A stretch of 5,242 nucleotides of DNA. Source: an uncultured Blautia sp. (GTDB lineage Bacteria; Bacillota_A; Clostridia; Lachnospirales; Lachnospiraceae). The position numbers and the translations under genes were made by a program. Shown piece after piece: positions 5,197-5,242 of the stretch. The stretch is from assembly GCA_905209435.1 (NCBI GenBank), contig CAJLTE010000152.1, forward strand, positions 1-5,242, in the 5' to 3' direction. The notes under the pieces are model-generated. The model made no database searches and had not been told where the DNA came from. It saw nothing but the letters and a program-made list of their open reading frames with translations. Each line of letters begins with the position of its first letter. Position 1 is the first letter of the stretch.

Positions 5197-5220
5197 AGCA
5201 CCTTCGGGTGCTATTCTTTA
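5197..5220 (+). terminator. Probable Rho-independent terminator after the GntR gene
   Basis: AGCACC (5197-5202) and GGTGCT (5207-5212) form a perfect 6-base stem closed by a stable TTCG tetraloop, followed by a moderately T-rich ATTCTTTA. It is 117 bases after the GntR stop. The tail is weak, so some read-through is possible. Confidence 0.6.
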
Positions 5221-5242
5221 TAAACAAGTGGGTGACCAAGTG

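Noticed and set aside
5188..5217. TTGACG and TATTCT with 18-base spacing as a promoter for a gene beyond the window
   Set aside because: The boxes lie across the terminator stem, and the downstream gene is not visible.
5176..5223. A 15-codon ORF (ATG 5176 to TAA) that contains the terminator hairpin, like a leader peptide
   Set aside because: No strong ribosome binding site, no run of regulatory codons and no alternative antiterminator stem visible. Most likely chance.
61..5242. CACTTGGT at 61-68 and its complement ACCAAGTG at 5235-5242 as ends of one element
   Set aside because: Only 8 bases match, the flanks differ, and the window edge is arbitrary. CAAGTG also repeats at 5225 and 5237, so chance is likely.

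Overview
The window looks like the chromosome of a low-to-moderate GC Firmicute, most likely a Lachnospiraceae-type gut clostridium. The reasons are strong AGGAGG-type ribosome binding sites, short A/T-rich intergenic regions, a FadR-type GntR regulator, and several small proteins that recall clostridial families. The species assignment is inference from memory; no search was run.

Layout. (1) Positions 1-471 are debris. A 45-codon ORF of unknown identity (75-212) is followed by the left part of an IS3-family insertion sequence, whose OrfA (307-471) keeps its start signals but is cut short by a stop. (2) Positions 472-671 are very A/T-rich, hold no convincing gene, and end in a cluster of ATAAGTT/AACTTAT half-sites. 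(3) Positions 672-1968 hold a compact module: an XRE helix-turn-helix protein (672-953), a DUF3990 protein (911-1459, putative ADP-ribosyltransferase-like toxin) and a 170-residue partner (1456-1968). The first two overlap out of frame. Adding one A to the A6 run at 898-903 would fuse them into one 262-residue HTH-DUF3990 protein, so this is either a broken gene or a frameshift-expressed one. (4) On the minus strand are an alpha/beta hydrolase (1961-2734), whose 3' end overlaps the module by 8 bases, and an XRE regulator with a cysteine/histidine cluster (2815-3336).

(5) Divergent from that regulator lies a + strand run of three small genes: a 47-residue soluble protein (3482-3625), a 71-residue membrane protein (3619-3834) and a 105-residue protein made almost wholly of 21-residue repeats (3893-4210). 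It ends in a clear Rho-independent terminator (4242-4280). The two divergent transcription units appear to share one -10 region. (6) A FadR-type GntR regulator (4378-5079) follows, with a palindrome over its putative -35 element. A terminator-like hairpin (5197-5220) lies near the window end.

How the parts relate. The HTH/DUF3990/partner module has the layout of a self-regulated toxin-antidote system that probably arrived near mobile DNA. The three-gene unit at 3482-4210 looks like an envelope- or stress-related clostridial accessory operon with no assigned function. The most interesting items are the module with its overlapping reading frames and operator cluster, and the repeat-protein operon.
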